Assembly: GCF_004348725.1 (NCBI RefSeq)
Contig: NZ_SMKR01000069.1
Span: forward strand, 1 to 34,995
DNA length: 34,995 nucleotides
Origin: Kribbella turkmenica
Lineage (GTDB): Bacteria > Actinomycetota > Actinomycetes > Propionibacteriales > Kribbellaceae
Reading direction: 5' to 3'
This document shows, one piece after another, positions 14,649-23,114 of this stretch. The position numbers and the translations under genes are program-made. The first letter of the stretch is position 1, and each line of letters opens with the position of its first letter. The notes under the pieces are model-generated. The model searched no databases. It was given only the letters and a program-made list of their open reading frames with translations, and was not told the DNA's origin.

Positions 14649-16880
14649 TCACTTGCTCTCGTAGAACCGCAGGTACTCGAACGTCGCCACCGGCGGTACC
14701 GCGGCCCCGGTGAACTCACCGTGCGCGTACAACCCGAGCCGGGCCGGAGCGGACAGCACCCACGCCGCACCCCACGTCCAGTCCTTCCCGTCCACCGACG
14801 TACCGGCGCGGTACACGTGCTCACCCGCCGCGTTCTCGTGGTACGCGAGCCGCATCCACAGCGTCGGCGCCGACCGCCCGATCGCGGCCGCGCCGTACGA
14901 TGTCGCACCGTCCGACGGCCGCGCCACCAGCTCACGCCCGTACTCCGTCTGCCGGGTCCGCCAGATCGCCACGTTCCCGAGTCGCGCGAAGTCGCTGTCG
15001 TTCAGGTACGCGATCATTCCGGCCTGCTGGTAGTTGCGGATGTCGCCCTCACCGAGGTCGAGGTGGAGCTTCGTCTCCGCGATCCAGCTGGACGTGGACG
15101 GCGTCTCGTGGAACAGCAGGCCGGCATTGTTGCCGCCGCCGACCAGGTCCGCGTTCTGCAGCGGCCACGACAACTTGCCGTCAGCAACGACTGCCTCGGC
15201 GTCCGGCCGCACCCAGGACCAGTCGGCACCCAGCCCGCCGGTGAACTCGTCACCGGCCAGCAACTTCCCGGTCCGAGGTACGTCCGCCATCCGCCGGACC
15301 GGAGCCGCCACCGGCCGCACCGTCAGGTTGTCCACCTCGGCCGAACCGAGCCACCGTACCGGCGCCGGCTTCACCGAGAGCCCGCGGACGACGAGCCGTG
15401 CCTCCGCGTACAGGTCACCCAGTCCGGCGTCGGACAACCGCGCCGTCACCGTCGACCCGGACACCTGGATGCTCAGCTTGTTCCAGTCGGACCGGTCGAA
15501 GTCCGCCGGCAGCGGCGCCGAGGCCGTACGACGGCCGGCCACCACGGTGATCTTGGACGCCGACACGGATGCGACGACCGCTTGACCGCCGAGCACCGTG
15601 GTGAACGACGACCCCAGCCGGACATCCGCTTCGACGCGGAGCGAACCGCGGGGAGCCGGCTTCCGTGTCCGCGCGGGACCGGAGATCGCCGCGGTCGGAC
15701 CACCGAGCTCGTCACCGGGCCGACGCTCGGCGCCGAGCAGACCACCGGCCGGGTCGGTCGAGGTGATGCCGAGCCCTGAACCGGTCGTCGGCGCGGGCAC
15801 CGGGCGGTCGGACGGGCCGAGGCCGGCCCGGGTCCGCGGCCAGCCGTCGATCCAGTCGATCCGGTCGATCAGCATCGGCCGCCGGTTGATCCCGAACGGA
15901 GCGGTCAGCCAGGGCGTGCCGCGGTCGATCGCGTGGTACACGATGTGGTCCTGCCCGGCCGCGTCCGTCATGAACGCGTGGTGGCCCGGACCGATCCACT
16001 TGTTGCCGTTCTGGGTGATGACCGTGGTACCGCCCACGCGGGACTCCAGCATCGACGCACCGTCCTTGTCCAGGAACGGGCCCTTGGGCGACCGCGACCG
16101 GCCGGCGAAGACCGAGTAGCCGGTGGTCGGGCCGGCGCAGCAGTTCATCGACGAGGCCATCAGGTAGTACCAGCCGTCGCGGTAGACGACGTACGAGCCT
16201 TCGTAGCGGTCGCCGATCGTCACCTGCGTCGGCTCACCGACCGCCTGCAGACCGTCCGGGGTCAGCTCGGTGACGGAGATGCCGCCGTAGAACCCGCCGT
16301 AGTACAGGTACCGCTTGCCGTCGGCGGCCGTCAGCAGCGCCGGGTCGATGGTGCCGAAGTAGCCGCCGTTGCCGTCCGGTTTCGGGGTGACGACCGGGCC
16401 GCCCGTGGCGGTCCACGGGCCCGCCGGGGTCGGGGCGGTGGCCACGCCGATGGCGGGATCACCACCGGGGTTGGCGGCGGTGTCGGTGACCGTGAAGTAC
16501 ATGACGTACTTGCCGTCGAAGTACCGGATGTCCGGCGCCCAGAAGAACGACCCGGGCGCCGCCCAGGCGGGTTTGGTCTGGTCGTCGAAGACCGTGCCGA
16601 GGTACTCCCAGGAGCTGAAGTCCTTGGTCCGGGCCATGTGCATCAAACCGAACGGACCGCCGGACACCAGCGGGTCGGAGGTGGCGTACGCGTACCAGTA
16701 GCCGTCCCGGCCCTGGATGATCGCCGGGTCGGCGAAGGTGTCGGCGAAGCTCGAGGAGATCGCGTTGGTCGTGGTCTGGCCGGGTGGTGCTGCGGTGGCG
16801 GCCGGATAACCGGCAGCCGTACCGGCGGCCACCGAGGCCACAGCGAGCGCTGCGGCCAGCCATCGTCTCTTGGAGGGCAC
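14649..16880 (-). CDS. Secreted multidomain glycoside hydrolase family 43 protein
   Basis: 743 residues from GTG 16880, preceded by AGAAGGGA; a TTG start at 16910 would overlap the upstream stop but has no such site. A Sec signal peptide (RRWLAAALAVASVAAG, about residues 1-32) leads to the GH43 domain: FADPAIIQ (base D51), FFWAPDIRYF, GTIDPALLT (D179) and RYEGSYVVYRDG (acid E227). A metal-binding-type histidine occurs in WIGPGHHAFM. The middle (about 350-500) is a beta-rich module of unknown type. The C-terminal part (DEFTGGLGADWSWVRPD onward) resembles the DUF1349/GH43 C2 concanavalin-like sandwich. It probably degrades arabinan-type polysaccharide outside the cell together with the next gene. 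Confidence 0.88.
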   Translation of the reverse strand: MPSKRRWLAAALAVASVAAGTAAGYPAATAAPPGQTTTNAISSSFADTFADPAIIQGRDGYWYAYATSDPLVSGGPFGLMHMARTKDFSSWEYLGTVFDDQTKPAWAAPGSFFWAPDIRYFDGKYVMYFTVTDTAANPGGDPAIGVATAPTPAGPWTATGGPVVTPKPDGNGGYFGTIDPALLTAADGKRYLYYGGFYGGISVTELTPDGLQAVGEPTQVTIGDRYEGSYVVYRDGWYYLMASSMNCCAGPTTGYSVFAGRSRSPKGPFLDKDGASMLESRVGGTTVITQNGNKWIGPGHHAFMTDAAGQDHIVYHAIDRGTPWLTAPFGINRRPMLIDRIDWIDGWPRTRAGLGPSDRPVPAPTTGSGLGITSTDPAGGLLGAERRPGDELGGPTAAISGPARTRKPAPRGSLRVEADVRLGSSFTTVLGGQAVVASVSASKITVVAGRRTASAPLPADFDRSDWNKLSIQVSGSTVTARLSDAGLGDLYAEARLVVRGLSVKPAPVRWLGSAEVDNLTVRPVAAPVRRMADVPRTGKLLAGDEFTGGLGADWSWVRPDAEAVVADGKLSWPLQNADLVGGGNNAGLLFHETPSTSSWIAETKLHLDLGEGDIRNYQQAGMIAYLNDSDFARLGNVAIWRTRQTEYGRELVARPSDGATSYGAAAIGRSAPTLWMRLAYHENAAGEHVYRAGTSVDGKDWTWGAAWVLSAPARLGLYAHGEFTGAAVPPVATFEYLRFYESK

Positions 16881-16906
16881 AGGCGGGTCCCTTCTGATTC
16901 GGTTGG

Positions 16907-17734
16907 TCAACCTTTGATGCCGCTGCGCGCGACACCTTCGATCACGTACCGCTGGACGAACACGTAGAGGATCAGCACCGGTACGGCGGCCACCGTCGCG
17001 CCGGCCATGATCACGGGGTAGTCGGTGGTGTAGGCACCCTGCAGCAGGGTCAGACCGGCCGGCAGGGTCAGCCGCTCCGGGCTGAACAGCACGAACAGCG
17101 GCCAGATGAAGTCGTTCCAGTTCGTCAGGAACGACAGCACGGTCAGCGTCGCCAGCGCCGGTTTGGCGTTCGGCAGGATGATCCGGGTGAAGATGATCCA
17201 GGAGTTCGCGCCGTCGATCAGCGCGACCTCCTCGAGCTCCTTCGGGATGGCCAGGAAGAACTGCCGCATGAAGAAGACGCCGAAGGCGCCCGCGGCACCG
17301 GGGACGATCAGCGCGGCCAGCGTGTCCAGCCAGCCCAGGTTGTCCATCAGCAGGTAGTTCGGCATCAGGAACACGAACCCGGGGACGAACAGCGTCAGCA
17401 GGATCACGCTGAAGATCGCGTTCTTGAACCGGAAGTTCATCCGGGCCAGCGCGTAGCCGGCCATCGACGCCACCGTCACGACCAGCAGCGCGTGCAGCGC
17501 GGCCGCGCCGAAGCTGTTCAGCGCCCAGCGCAGCACCGGGTTCTGACCACCGGTGGTGAGGATCTCGCCGTACGCCCGGCCGGTCGGCTCCTGCGGGAGG
17601 GGCGTCGGCGGGTCGGACTGCGACTCACCAATCGTCTTGAACGACGTGATCACCATCCACAGCAGCGGAAGGATGACCAGCACGGCCAGCAGGACCACCA
17701 GGATCCAGAAGGCGGCGGACGGTCGGCGCCTCAT
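16907..17734 (-). CDS. Carbohydrate ABC transporter permease (MalG-like)
   Basis: 275 residues from ATG 17734, which overlaps the stop of the first permease gene (ATGA). About six membrane helices are present. The ATPase-docking EAA loop is KELEEVALIDGANSWIIFTR followed by ILPNAKPALATL. It ends in the family's usual RYVIEGVARSGIKG. It forms the channel with the other permease for uptake of arabino-oligosaccharides (substrate inferred from the operon). No ATP-binding gene is in the operon, which is common in actinobacteria, where one shared MsiK-like ATPase drives several sugar importers. Confidence 0.93.
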   Translation of the reverse strand: MRRRPSAAFWILVVLLAVLVILPLLWMVITSFKTIGESQSDPPTPLPQEPTGRAYGEILTTGGQNPVLRWALNSFGAAALHALLVVTVASMAGYALARMNFRFKNAIFSVILLTLFVPGFVFLMPNYLLMDNLGWLDTLAALIVPGAAGAFGVFFMRQFFLAIPKELEEVALIDGANSWIIFTRIILPNAKPALATLTVLSFLTNWNDFIWPLFVLFSPERLTLPAGLTLLQGAYTTDYPVIMAGATVAAVPVLILYVFVQRYVIEGVARSGIKG

Positions 17735-18672
17735 GACTTGCGCTCCCTCAGCAGGACGAAGTTGAGCACGGAGATGATCGCCAGGCACAACGCCAGCAGG
17801 TAGCTCATCGCGGTGGCCTGTCCCATCCGGAACTGGCTGAAGCCGGTGTCGGTGATCACCATCAGCGCGGTCGCGGTGGTGTCGCCGGGACCGCCCTGGG
17901 TGATCAGCACCGACTGGCCGAACATGTTGGCACTGGCGAGCACGGTGATCGTGACGATGAAGACGGTCACCGGCCGCAGCCCCGGCAGCGTGACGTTGCG
18001 GAACTGCTGCCAGCTGTTCGCGCCGTCCAGCTCCGCCGCCTCGTACTGCTCGGCCGGGATGTCCTGCAGCCCGGCCAGGAAGATGATCGCGTTGAAGCCG
18101 GCGGTCCACCACACGGTGACCGCGACCAGGGCGATGAACGCGTACGGCTGGTCGTTCGTCCACCCGATGTCCGGAGCTCCGAACAGTCCGAGGAACGCGT
18201 TCAGCAGACCGAAGCTGGTGTCCAGGATGTAGCGGAACATCAGGCCGATCACGGCGACGCCGAGGACGAACGGCGCGAAGTACACCGCCCGGAAGAAGGT
18301 CCGGCCCGGGAACTTCCGGTTCAGCAGGACGGCGAGCGCGAGGGGCAGCGCCACCAGGAACGGCACCGACGCGACCGTGAAGATCCCGGTCGCCCGCATG
18401 CCGTGCCAGAACGGCTCGGCGGTCGCCGACAACGGGTCGAACAGGTCCTTGTAGTTCTGCAGACCGACGAACGGCTTCCCCGGCAGCTGGAAGTCCCAGT
18501 CGTGCAGGCTCATCCAGAACCCGAAGATCGCCGGCCCCACCACGAAGAGCAGGAACAGCGTGAGATACGGCGCCAGGAACAGGTACGGCGTCGCCCGTCC
18601 GTACCCGCGCACCTCGGTGGACGCGCGGGTGCGACGTCTGCGGATCGCACCCGCGTCGGCCTGGACGGCCAT
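17731..18672 (-). CDS. Carbohydrate ABC transporter permease (MalF/UgpA-like)
   Basis: 313 residues. A short basic cytoplasmic head (ADAGAIRRRRTRASTEVRGYG) precedes about six helices. The EAA loop is AEQYEAAELDGANSWQQFRN followed by VTLPGLRPVTVF. FLFLAPYLTL-like and PAIFGFWMSLHDWDF segments at the front are typical of sugar permeases of this branch. It starts two bases after the binding-protein gene ends and overlaps the next permease gene, so expression is surely coupled. Confidence 0.93.
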   Translation of the reverse strand: MAVQADAGAIRRRRTRASTEVRGYGRATPYLFLAPYLTLFLLFVVGPAIFGFWMSLHDWDFQLPGKPFVGLQNYKDLFDPLSATAEPFWHGMRATGIFTVASVPFLVALPLALAVLLNRKFPGRTFFRAVYFAPFVLGVAVIGLMFRYILDTSFGLLNAFLGLFGAPDIGWTNDQPYAFIALVAVTVWWTAGFNAIIFLAGLQDIPAEQYEAAELDGANSWQQFRNVTLPGLRPVTVFIVTITVLASANMFGQSVLITQGGPGDTTATALMVITDTGFSQFRMGQATAMSYLLALCLAIISVLNFVLLRERKS

Positions 18673-18674
18673 GC

Positions 18675-20003
18675 CTACGCGCCGTACTTCTTGCGGTTGG
18701 CGTCCAGGATCTTGTCGGCCCGCGCGGCGGCGTCCGAGAGCGCCTTGGCCGGTTCCGCCTTCAGCAGCACGGCCTCGTTGACGGCCTTGTTCAGCTCGTT
18801 CAGCGCGTCACCGATGCCGGGAACCGCCGGCGGGAAGTGCAGGTGGTCGATCTGAGTCGCCAGCGCCGCCTGCTCCGGCAGGGCCTTGAACTCGGCCGAC
18901 TCGCGGACCTGCTTGCGGGCCGGCACCTGGCCGCCCTTGGCCCACTCGAGCGACTTCTGGCTGATGTAGTTGACGAACACCCGGGCCGCGGTCGACTTGT
19001 TCGCGTCCGCGGTCTTCAGCTTCGGCAGCACGAACTGGTGCGAGCCGGCCCAGGCGGCCTCGGTGCCGCCGATGTTCGGCAGCGGGGCAACGCCCCACTC
19101 GAGGCCCTTCTTCTCCCGGAACGTGTTGATGTTCCAGATGCCGTTCCAGACGAAGGCGTTCTTGCCGTTCATCACCGCGATGTTGTCGGCGTCCTGGGCG
19201 ACGTTCTTCGGGCTGTGGCCGTTCTTCACCAGGTCGGAGAACCAGGTCAGCGCCTTCACGCCGCCCTCCTCGTGCCAGGTCGCCTTGGAGGCGTCGTCGT
19301 TGAACAGGTCGCCGCCGAACTGCCAGAGCAGCGCCTGCACGGTGAGGACGCCGGTGAACGGGAACGGCGTGGCCCAGTGGCCCTGGATCCCTTTGCCCTT
19401 CAGCGCGTCGAGGGCCGCCGCGTACTCGTCGGCGTTCGTCGGCGGCTTGGCCGGGTCGAGGCCGGCCTGGGTCATCACGGTCTTGTTGTAGAAGAAGCCG
19501 AGCGGGTGGACGTCGAGCGGGATGCCGTACCGCTTGCCGTTGAACTCCCCGGCCTTCCAGACGACCTCGGAGAAGTCCTCCTGCTTGAGCTCGAGCGCCG
19601 TGGCCACGTCGTCGAGCGGCTCGATCACGTTCCGGGCCGCGTTGGTCGCCAGCGAGTCGACGTGCATGATCGCGACCGCGGGACCGCGGCCGCTGCTGAC
19701 CGCGGTGGGCAGCTTGGTGTAGTAGTCCGCCCACTGCATCACGGTCATCTTGACCTTGATGTTGGCGTGCTCGCCGTTGAACTGGTCGACCAGTTTGCGC
19801 ATGAACGGGCCGTCACCGCCGGTGAATCCGTTCCAGAAGTCGAGTTCGACGTTCGGGCCGTCGTACCCCTTGGCGCCGCCGTCTCCGGTCGCGGGCGCGG
19901 CGCCGGGCTTGCCGGCCGACCCTTCGCCGCAACCGGCCAGGATTCCGGCCGCACCGGCCGCACCGATACCGCCGAGGACCAGGCGCCGGCTGATCGTGTT
20001 CAT
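18675..20003 (-). CDS. Extracellular sugar-binding lipoprotein of the ABC importer
   Basis: 442 residues from ATG 20003, which has GGAGG upstream and overlaps the arabinofuranosidase stop (ATGA). The signal peptide has twin arginines (SRRLVLGG) and a lipobox LAGC with C25 as the acylated cysteine, so Tat export of the lipoprotein is possible. The mature part is a family 1 solute-binding protein: VELDFWNGFTGGDGPFMRKL at the front, YGIPLDVHPLGFFYNKTVM in the middle, and ending ARADKILDANRKKYG. It would capture arabinose-containing oligosaccharides and deliver them to the two permeases encoded next. Confidence 0.93.
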   Translation of the reverse strand: MNTISRRLVLGGIGAAGAAGILAGCGEGSAGKPGAAPATGDGGAKGYDGPNVELDFWNGFTGGDGPFMRKLVDQFNGEHANIKVKMTVMQWADYYTKLPTAVSSGRGPAVAIMHVDSLATNAARNVIEPLDDVATALELKQEDFSEVVWKAGEFNGKRYGIPLDVHPLGFFYNKTVMTQAGLDPAKPPTNADEYAAALDALKGKGIQGHWATPFPFTGVLTVQALLWQFGGDLFNDDASKATWHEEGGVKALTWFSDLVKNGHSPKNVAQDADNIAVMNGKNAFVWNGIWNINTFREKKGLEWGVAPLPNIGGTEAAWAGSHQFVLPKLKTADANKSTAARVFVNYISQKSLEWAKGGQVPARKQVRESAEFKALPEQAALATQIDHLHFPPAVPGIGDALNELNKAVNEAVLLKAEPAKALSDAAARADKILDANRKKYGA

Positions 20004-21523
20004 GGTGTACCTCCAGGGGACTTTGCCTCTCCGGAAGAGAGGCGAATCAGGTGCCACGATGCCGGGGGCAAGGTGGCGGTGCAGCTGCCGTCGACGACTT
20101 CCGTTCCGTCGACGGCACGGGGGACCACCCGGTCCGGGTCGTCGGCGGTGTTCACCGCGGCCCGGTCGTCGTCATAGAGCGCCAAGTGCTCGATCACCCG
20201 GTACCCAGGGGCCAACGGGACCTCCAGGTCGACCTTGTCGTACTCGCTCCGGTTGACCACGAAGATCGCGATCTCACCGATGCTCTCGTCGTACGTCGCC
20301 GTGCTCCACAGCGCCGGCACCCGGCCGAACGCGGCGGTGTCGATCTCGGGCCCGCCGCTGACCGCGGTCCGCAGCACGGTCGGGCCGGCGTACCGGGCGG
20401 TCAGCGCGAACGGGTGGAAGATGGTCTGCCGCCAGGCGCGGCCGTCCGGCTCGGTGCGGATCGGCCCGATCACGTTGACCAATTGCGCGAGGCAAGCGAT
20501 CTTCACCCGGTCGGCGTGCCGGAGCAGGGTGATCAGCAGGCTGCCGACCACCACCGCGTCGTCGACGGTGTAGGTGTCCTCGATCAGCGGCCCGACCTCG
20601 CGGATGTCCAGGCCGAGCTCACCGGGGAAGCGCTGCTGGTACCAGACGTTCCACTCGTCGAACGACAGGGTGAGCTCCTTGTCGCTGCGCTTGAGCGCCT
20701 TCACGTGGTCGGCGGTCGCGACCACGGCGGAGATCATCCGGTCCATCTCCTCGGACGCGGCCAGGAAGCTCGCCTGGTCGCCGTCCTTCGGTTCGTAGTA
20801 CGCGTGCAGGCTGATGTGGTCGACCAGGTCGTAGGTGCGTTCGAGGACGACCCGCTCCCACTCGCCGAAGGTCGGCATCCCGGCGTTGCTCGAGCCGCAG
20901 GCGACCAGTTCGAGACCGGGGTCGACGCGACGCATCGCGTTCGCGGTCTCCTCGGCCAGCCGGGCGTACTCCTCGGCCGTCTTGTGGCCGATCTGCCAGG
21001 GCCCGTCCATCTCGTTGCCGAGGCACCAGACCCGGATGTCGTGCGGCGCCTCGCTGCCGTTGGCCACCCGGCGGTCGGGCAGCTCGGTCCCGGCCGGGAG
21101 GTTGCAGTACTCGAGCAGCTCGACGGCTTCCTTGATCCCGCGGGTGCCGAGGTTGACCGCCCAGATCGGCTCGACGCCGGCCTTGCGCGACCAGGCGACG
21201 AACTCGTCGGTGCCGAACTGGTTCGGCTCGATCGCCCGCCAGGCCAGGTCGAGCCGGCGTGGCCGCCGGTCCTTCGGCCCGACACCGTCCTCCCAGTCGT
21301 AGTTGGAGACGAAGTTGCCGCCGGGGTAGCGGATCGTCGTGACGCCCAGCTCGCGGACCAGCTCCAGCACGTCCTCGCGGAAGCCGTCGTGGTCCGCGGT
21401 CGCGTGCCCGGGCTCGTAGATGCCGGTGTACACACAGCGCCCCATGTGCTCGACGAACGAGCCGAACACCCGTCGATCGAGCCCGCCGATGACGAACGCA
21501 GGATCCACCACAAGCCGTGTCAC
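20000..21523 (-). CDS. abfA: Alpha-L-arabinofuranosidase, GH51
   Basis: 507 residues with no signal peptide, so probably cytoplasmic. A retaining GH51 enzyme that removes terminal alpha-L-arabinofuranosyl groups. Family motifs: FGSFVEHMGRCVYTGIYEPG, IRYPGGNFVSNYDWEDGVGP, the acid/base E171 in LGNEMDGPWQIGHK and the nucleophile E290 in LSFDEWNVWYQ. The length is normal for the bacterial enzyme. First gene of the operon, it starts about 90 bp from the divergent VOC gene, in a region with LacI-like sites. In the pathway it finishes the imported arabino-oligosaccharides produced by the two GH43 enzymes. Confidence 0.95.
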   Translation of the reverse strand: MTRLVVDPAFVIGGLDRRVFGSFVEHMGRCVYTGIYEPGHATADHDGFREDVLELVRELGVTTIRYPGGNFVSNYDWEDGVGPKDRRPRRLDLAWRAIEPNQFGTDEFVAWSRKAGVEPIWAVNLGTRGIKEAVELLEYCNLPAGTELPDRRVANGSEAPHDIRVWCLGNEMDGPWQIGHKTAEEYARLAEETANAMRRVDPGLELVACGSSNAGMPTFGEWERVVLERTYDLVDHISLHAYYEPKDGDQASFLAASEEMDRMISAVVATADHVKALKRSDKELTLSFDEWNVWYQQRFPGELGLDIREVGPLIEDTYTVDDAVVVGSLLITLLRHADRVKIACLAQLVNVIGPIRTEPDGRAWRQTIFHPFALTARYAGPTVLRTAVSGGPEIDTAAFGRVPALWSTATYDESIGEIAIFVVNRSEYDKVDLEVPLAPGYRVIEHLALYDDDRAAVNTADDPDRVVPRAVDGTEVVDGSCTATLPPASWHLIRLSSGEAKSPGGTP

Positions 21524-21543
21524 GAAGCCTCCCTGCGGCTTTT

Positions 21544-21589
21544 ACATCGTTTAACCTGGGGTTCTACAACGATTGACATGGCCTGTAAA
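21544..21589 (-). promoter_or_regulatory. Arabinan operon promoter with LacI-type operator candidates
   Basis: On the minus strand TTTACA (21589-21584), a 17-bp spacer and TAGAAC (21566-21561) make a plausible promoter for the GH51 operon. Two related sites centred on ATCGTT lie in opposite orientation: one in the spacer (21568-21573) and one downstream of the -10 (21546-21551). Both positions suit repression by the LacI-family protein encoded just beyond the divergent VOC gene. A perfect TTGACA also occurs on plus at 21573-21578, without a well-spaced -10. Confidence 0.5.
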
Positions 21590-21616
21590 GAGCTGGCCGC
21601 CCGCACACTGGGGAAC

Positions 21617-21994
21617 ATGCCGAAAATCCACTCAATCGTGATCCACTGTCACGATCCGTACCTGCTCGCACCGTTCTGGAGCATGGCCACCGGCCTGCCG
21701 GTGCACCCGGACGACGTCAAGGCACTGGCCGCGCACACCCTCGAGGAGGACGAGTCCGTCCTGCTCGGGTCCCGCGACGGCTTGCACGTCTGGATCACCC
21801 CGGCCGAGGAGCTCAAGCCGCCGGGCCGGATCCATCTCGACGTCACCGGCGCGGACGGTGAGCTGCGGACCCTGCTCAAGGCCGGGGCGACCGTCGCCCG
21901 CGAGTTGCCGCACTGGACCGTGCTGTCCGATCCCGAAGGCAACGAGTTCTGTTTCGTGCCGGCCGTGGCACACTCAGGCTCGTCGACCATGTGA
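21617..21994 (+). CDS. VOC (glyoxalase/bleomycin-resistance fold) family protein
   Basis: 125 residues, a single VOC module: MPKIHSIVIHCHDPYLLAPF at the start, GLHVWITPAEELKPPGRIHLD in the middle and WTVLSDPEGNEFCFVP at the end. This subgroup is frequent in actinobacteria and mostly uncharacterised; some VOC members are metal-dependent dioxygenases or isomerases, but the substrate cannot be told. ATG 21617 is preferred because MPKIHSIVI is the family-like start and GGGGA lies just upstream; ATG 21578 is in frame and possible. Its stop lies 26 bases before the LacI gene, so the two are probably cotranscribed. Confidence 0.8.
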   Translation: MPKIHSIVIHCHDPYLLAPFWSMATGLPVHPDDVKALAAHTLEEDESVLLGSRDGLHVWITPAEELKPPGRIHLDVTGADGELRTLLKAGATVARELPHWTVLSDPEGNEFCFVPAVAHSGSSTM

Positions 21995-22020
21995 GCGGGC
22001 CGGGTGAGACGGAGGTACGG

Positions 22021-23022
22021 ATGACGACCAGGCTGAGTGACGTGGCGGCGAGGGCCGGCGTGTCGGTGAAGACGGTGTCGAACGTCATCAACGACTACCC
22101 GCACATCACCTCGCAGACCCGGGCGAAGGTCGAGGCCGCGATCGCCGCGCTCGACTACAAGCCCAACGTCAGCGCGCGTTCGCTGCGCAAAGGCCGGTCG
22201 GACTTCATCGCGCTCGCCATCCCGGAGATGGCCTCGCCGTACTTCGCCGAGCTCGGCGCCGCGGTCAGCCGGGCCGCGAAGAAGCGTGGCATCACCGTGC
22301 TGATCGACCAGACCGAGGGCGAGTCCGCGGCCGAGAAGCTGGTCCTGGACGGGATGCGCGGGCAACTGATCGACGGCATCATCTTCTCCCCGATCACCAC
22401 CGCACCGACCAGAATCGGCACCGCCGGTACGGCGAAACCCCTTGTCCTGCTGGGCGAACGGCCGGCCGGTGGCACCTTCGACCACGTCGCGGTCGACTCG
22501 GTCAAGGCGTCGTTCGACGCGACCACGCACCTGGTCTCGATCGGCCGGCGCCGGATCGCCGCCATCGGTGTCGGCGGTGGCGCGGGGACCGGCGCCGTTC
22601 GCCGGAAGGGATACCGCAAGGCGTTGAAGGCCGCCGGCCTGCCGCACGATCCCGCGCTGGAACTGGCCGGCACCGGGTACCACCGGCCCGACGGCGCGGC
22701 CTCGATGCGGGCGCTGCTGGCCCTGCCCGAGCCGCCGGACGCCGTGTTCTGCTTCAACGACCTGCTCGCTCTGGGCGCGCTGCGCACGCTGGCCGACGCC
22801 GGGCTGTCGGTGCCGGACGACGTGGCCGTGGTGGGCTTCGACGACATCGAGGACGGCCGCTACCACTCGCCGTCGCTGACCACGATCTCACCGGACAAGG
22901 AGTGGCTCGCCGAGAACGCGGTCGGCCTCCTGCTCGAGCGGATCTCCGGGAACGCCGAGGCCGCGCGTCGCGACCTCAGCGTCCCCTACACGTTGGAGAT
23001 CCGGGAGTCGACGGCCGGCTAG
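22021..23022 (+). CDS. LacI-family transcriptional regulator, likely repressor of the arabinan operon
   Basis: 333 residues from ATG 22021, with GGAGG five bases upstream; an upstream GTG at 21991 overlapping the VOC stop is less likely. The helix-turn-helix is at about 4-25 (TRLSDVAARAGVSVKTVSNV) with the hinge PNVSARSLRKGR. A periplasmic-binding-protein-like effector domain follows (IALAIPEMASPYFAELGAAV, DAVFCFNDLLALGAL, VPDDVAVVGFDDIEDGRYHS). Divergent position next to the GH51-transport-GH43 operon and candidate operators in between point to control of that operon, with an arabinose-derived inducer inferred but not shown. Complete and normal in length. Confidence 0.93.
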   Translation: MTTRLSDVAARAGVSVKTVSNVINDYPHITSQTRAKVEAAIAALDYKPNVSARSLRKGRSDFIALAIPEMASPYFAELGAAVSRAAKKRGITVLIDQTEGESAAEKLVLDGMRGQLIDGIIFSPITTAPTRIGTAGTAKPLVLLGERPAGGTFDHVAVDSVKASFDATTHLVSIGRRRIAAIGVGGGAGTGAVRRKGYRKALKAAGLPHDPALELAGTGYHRPDGAASMRALLALPEPPDAVFCFNDLLALGALRTLADAGLSVPDDVAVVGFDDIEDGRYHSPSLTTISPDKEWLAENAVGLLLERISGNAEAARRDLSVPYTLEIRESTAG

Positions 23023-23114
23023 AAGGCCGCTGGACCGCATCGACAAAGGCCGGCTCGAGCTCAGGACCCGCGCCGAGTTCGGCTGTGCCGACTCCAGCAA
23101 CCCCGGCGCAGTGT

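Noticed and set aside
21578-21616. Upstream ATG for the VOC gene
   Set aside because: It lies within the promoter/operator region and adds 13 residues not typical of the family; kept only as an alternative.
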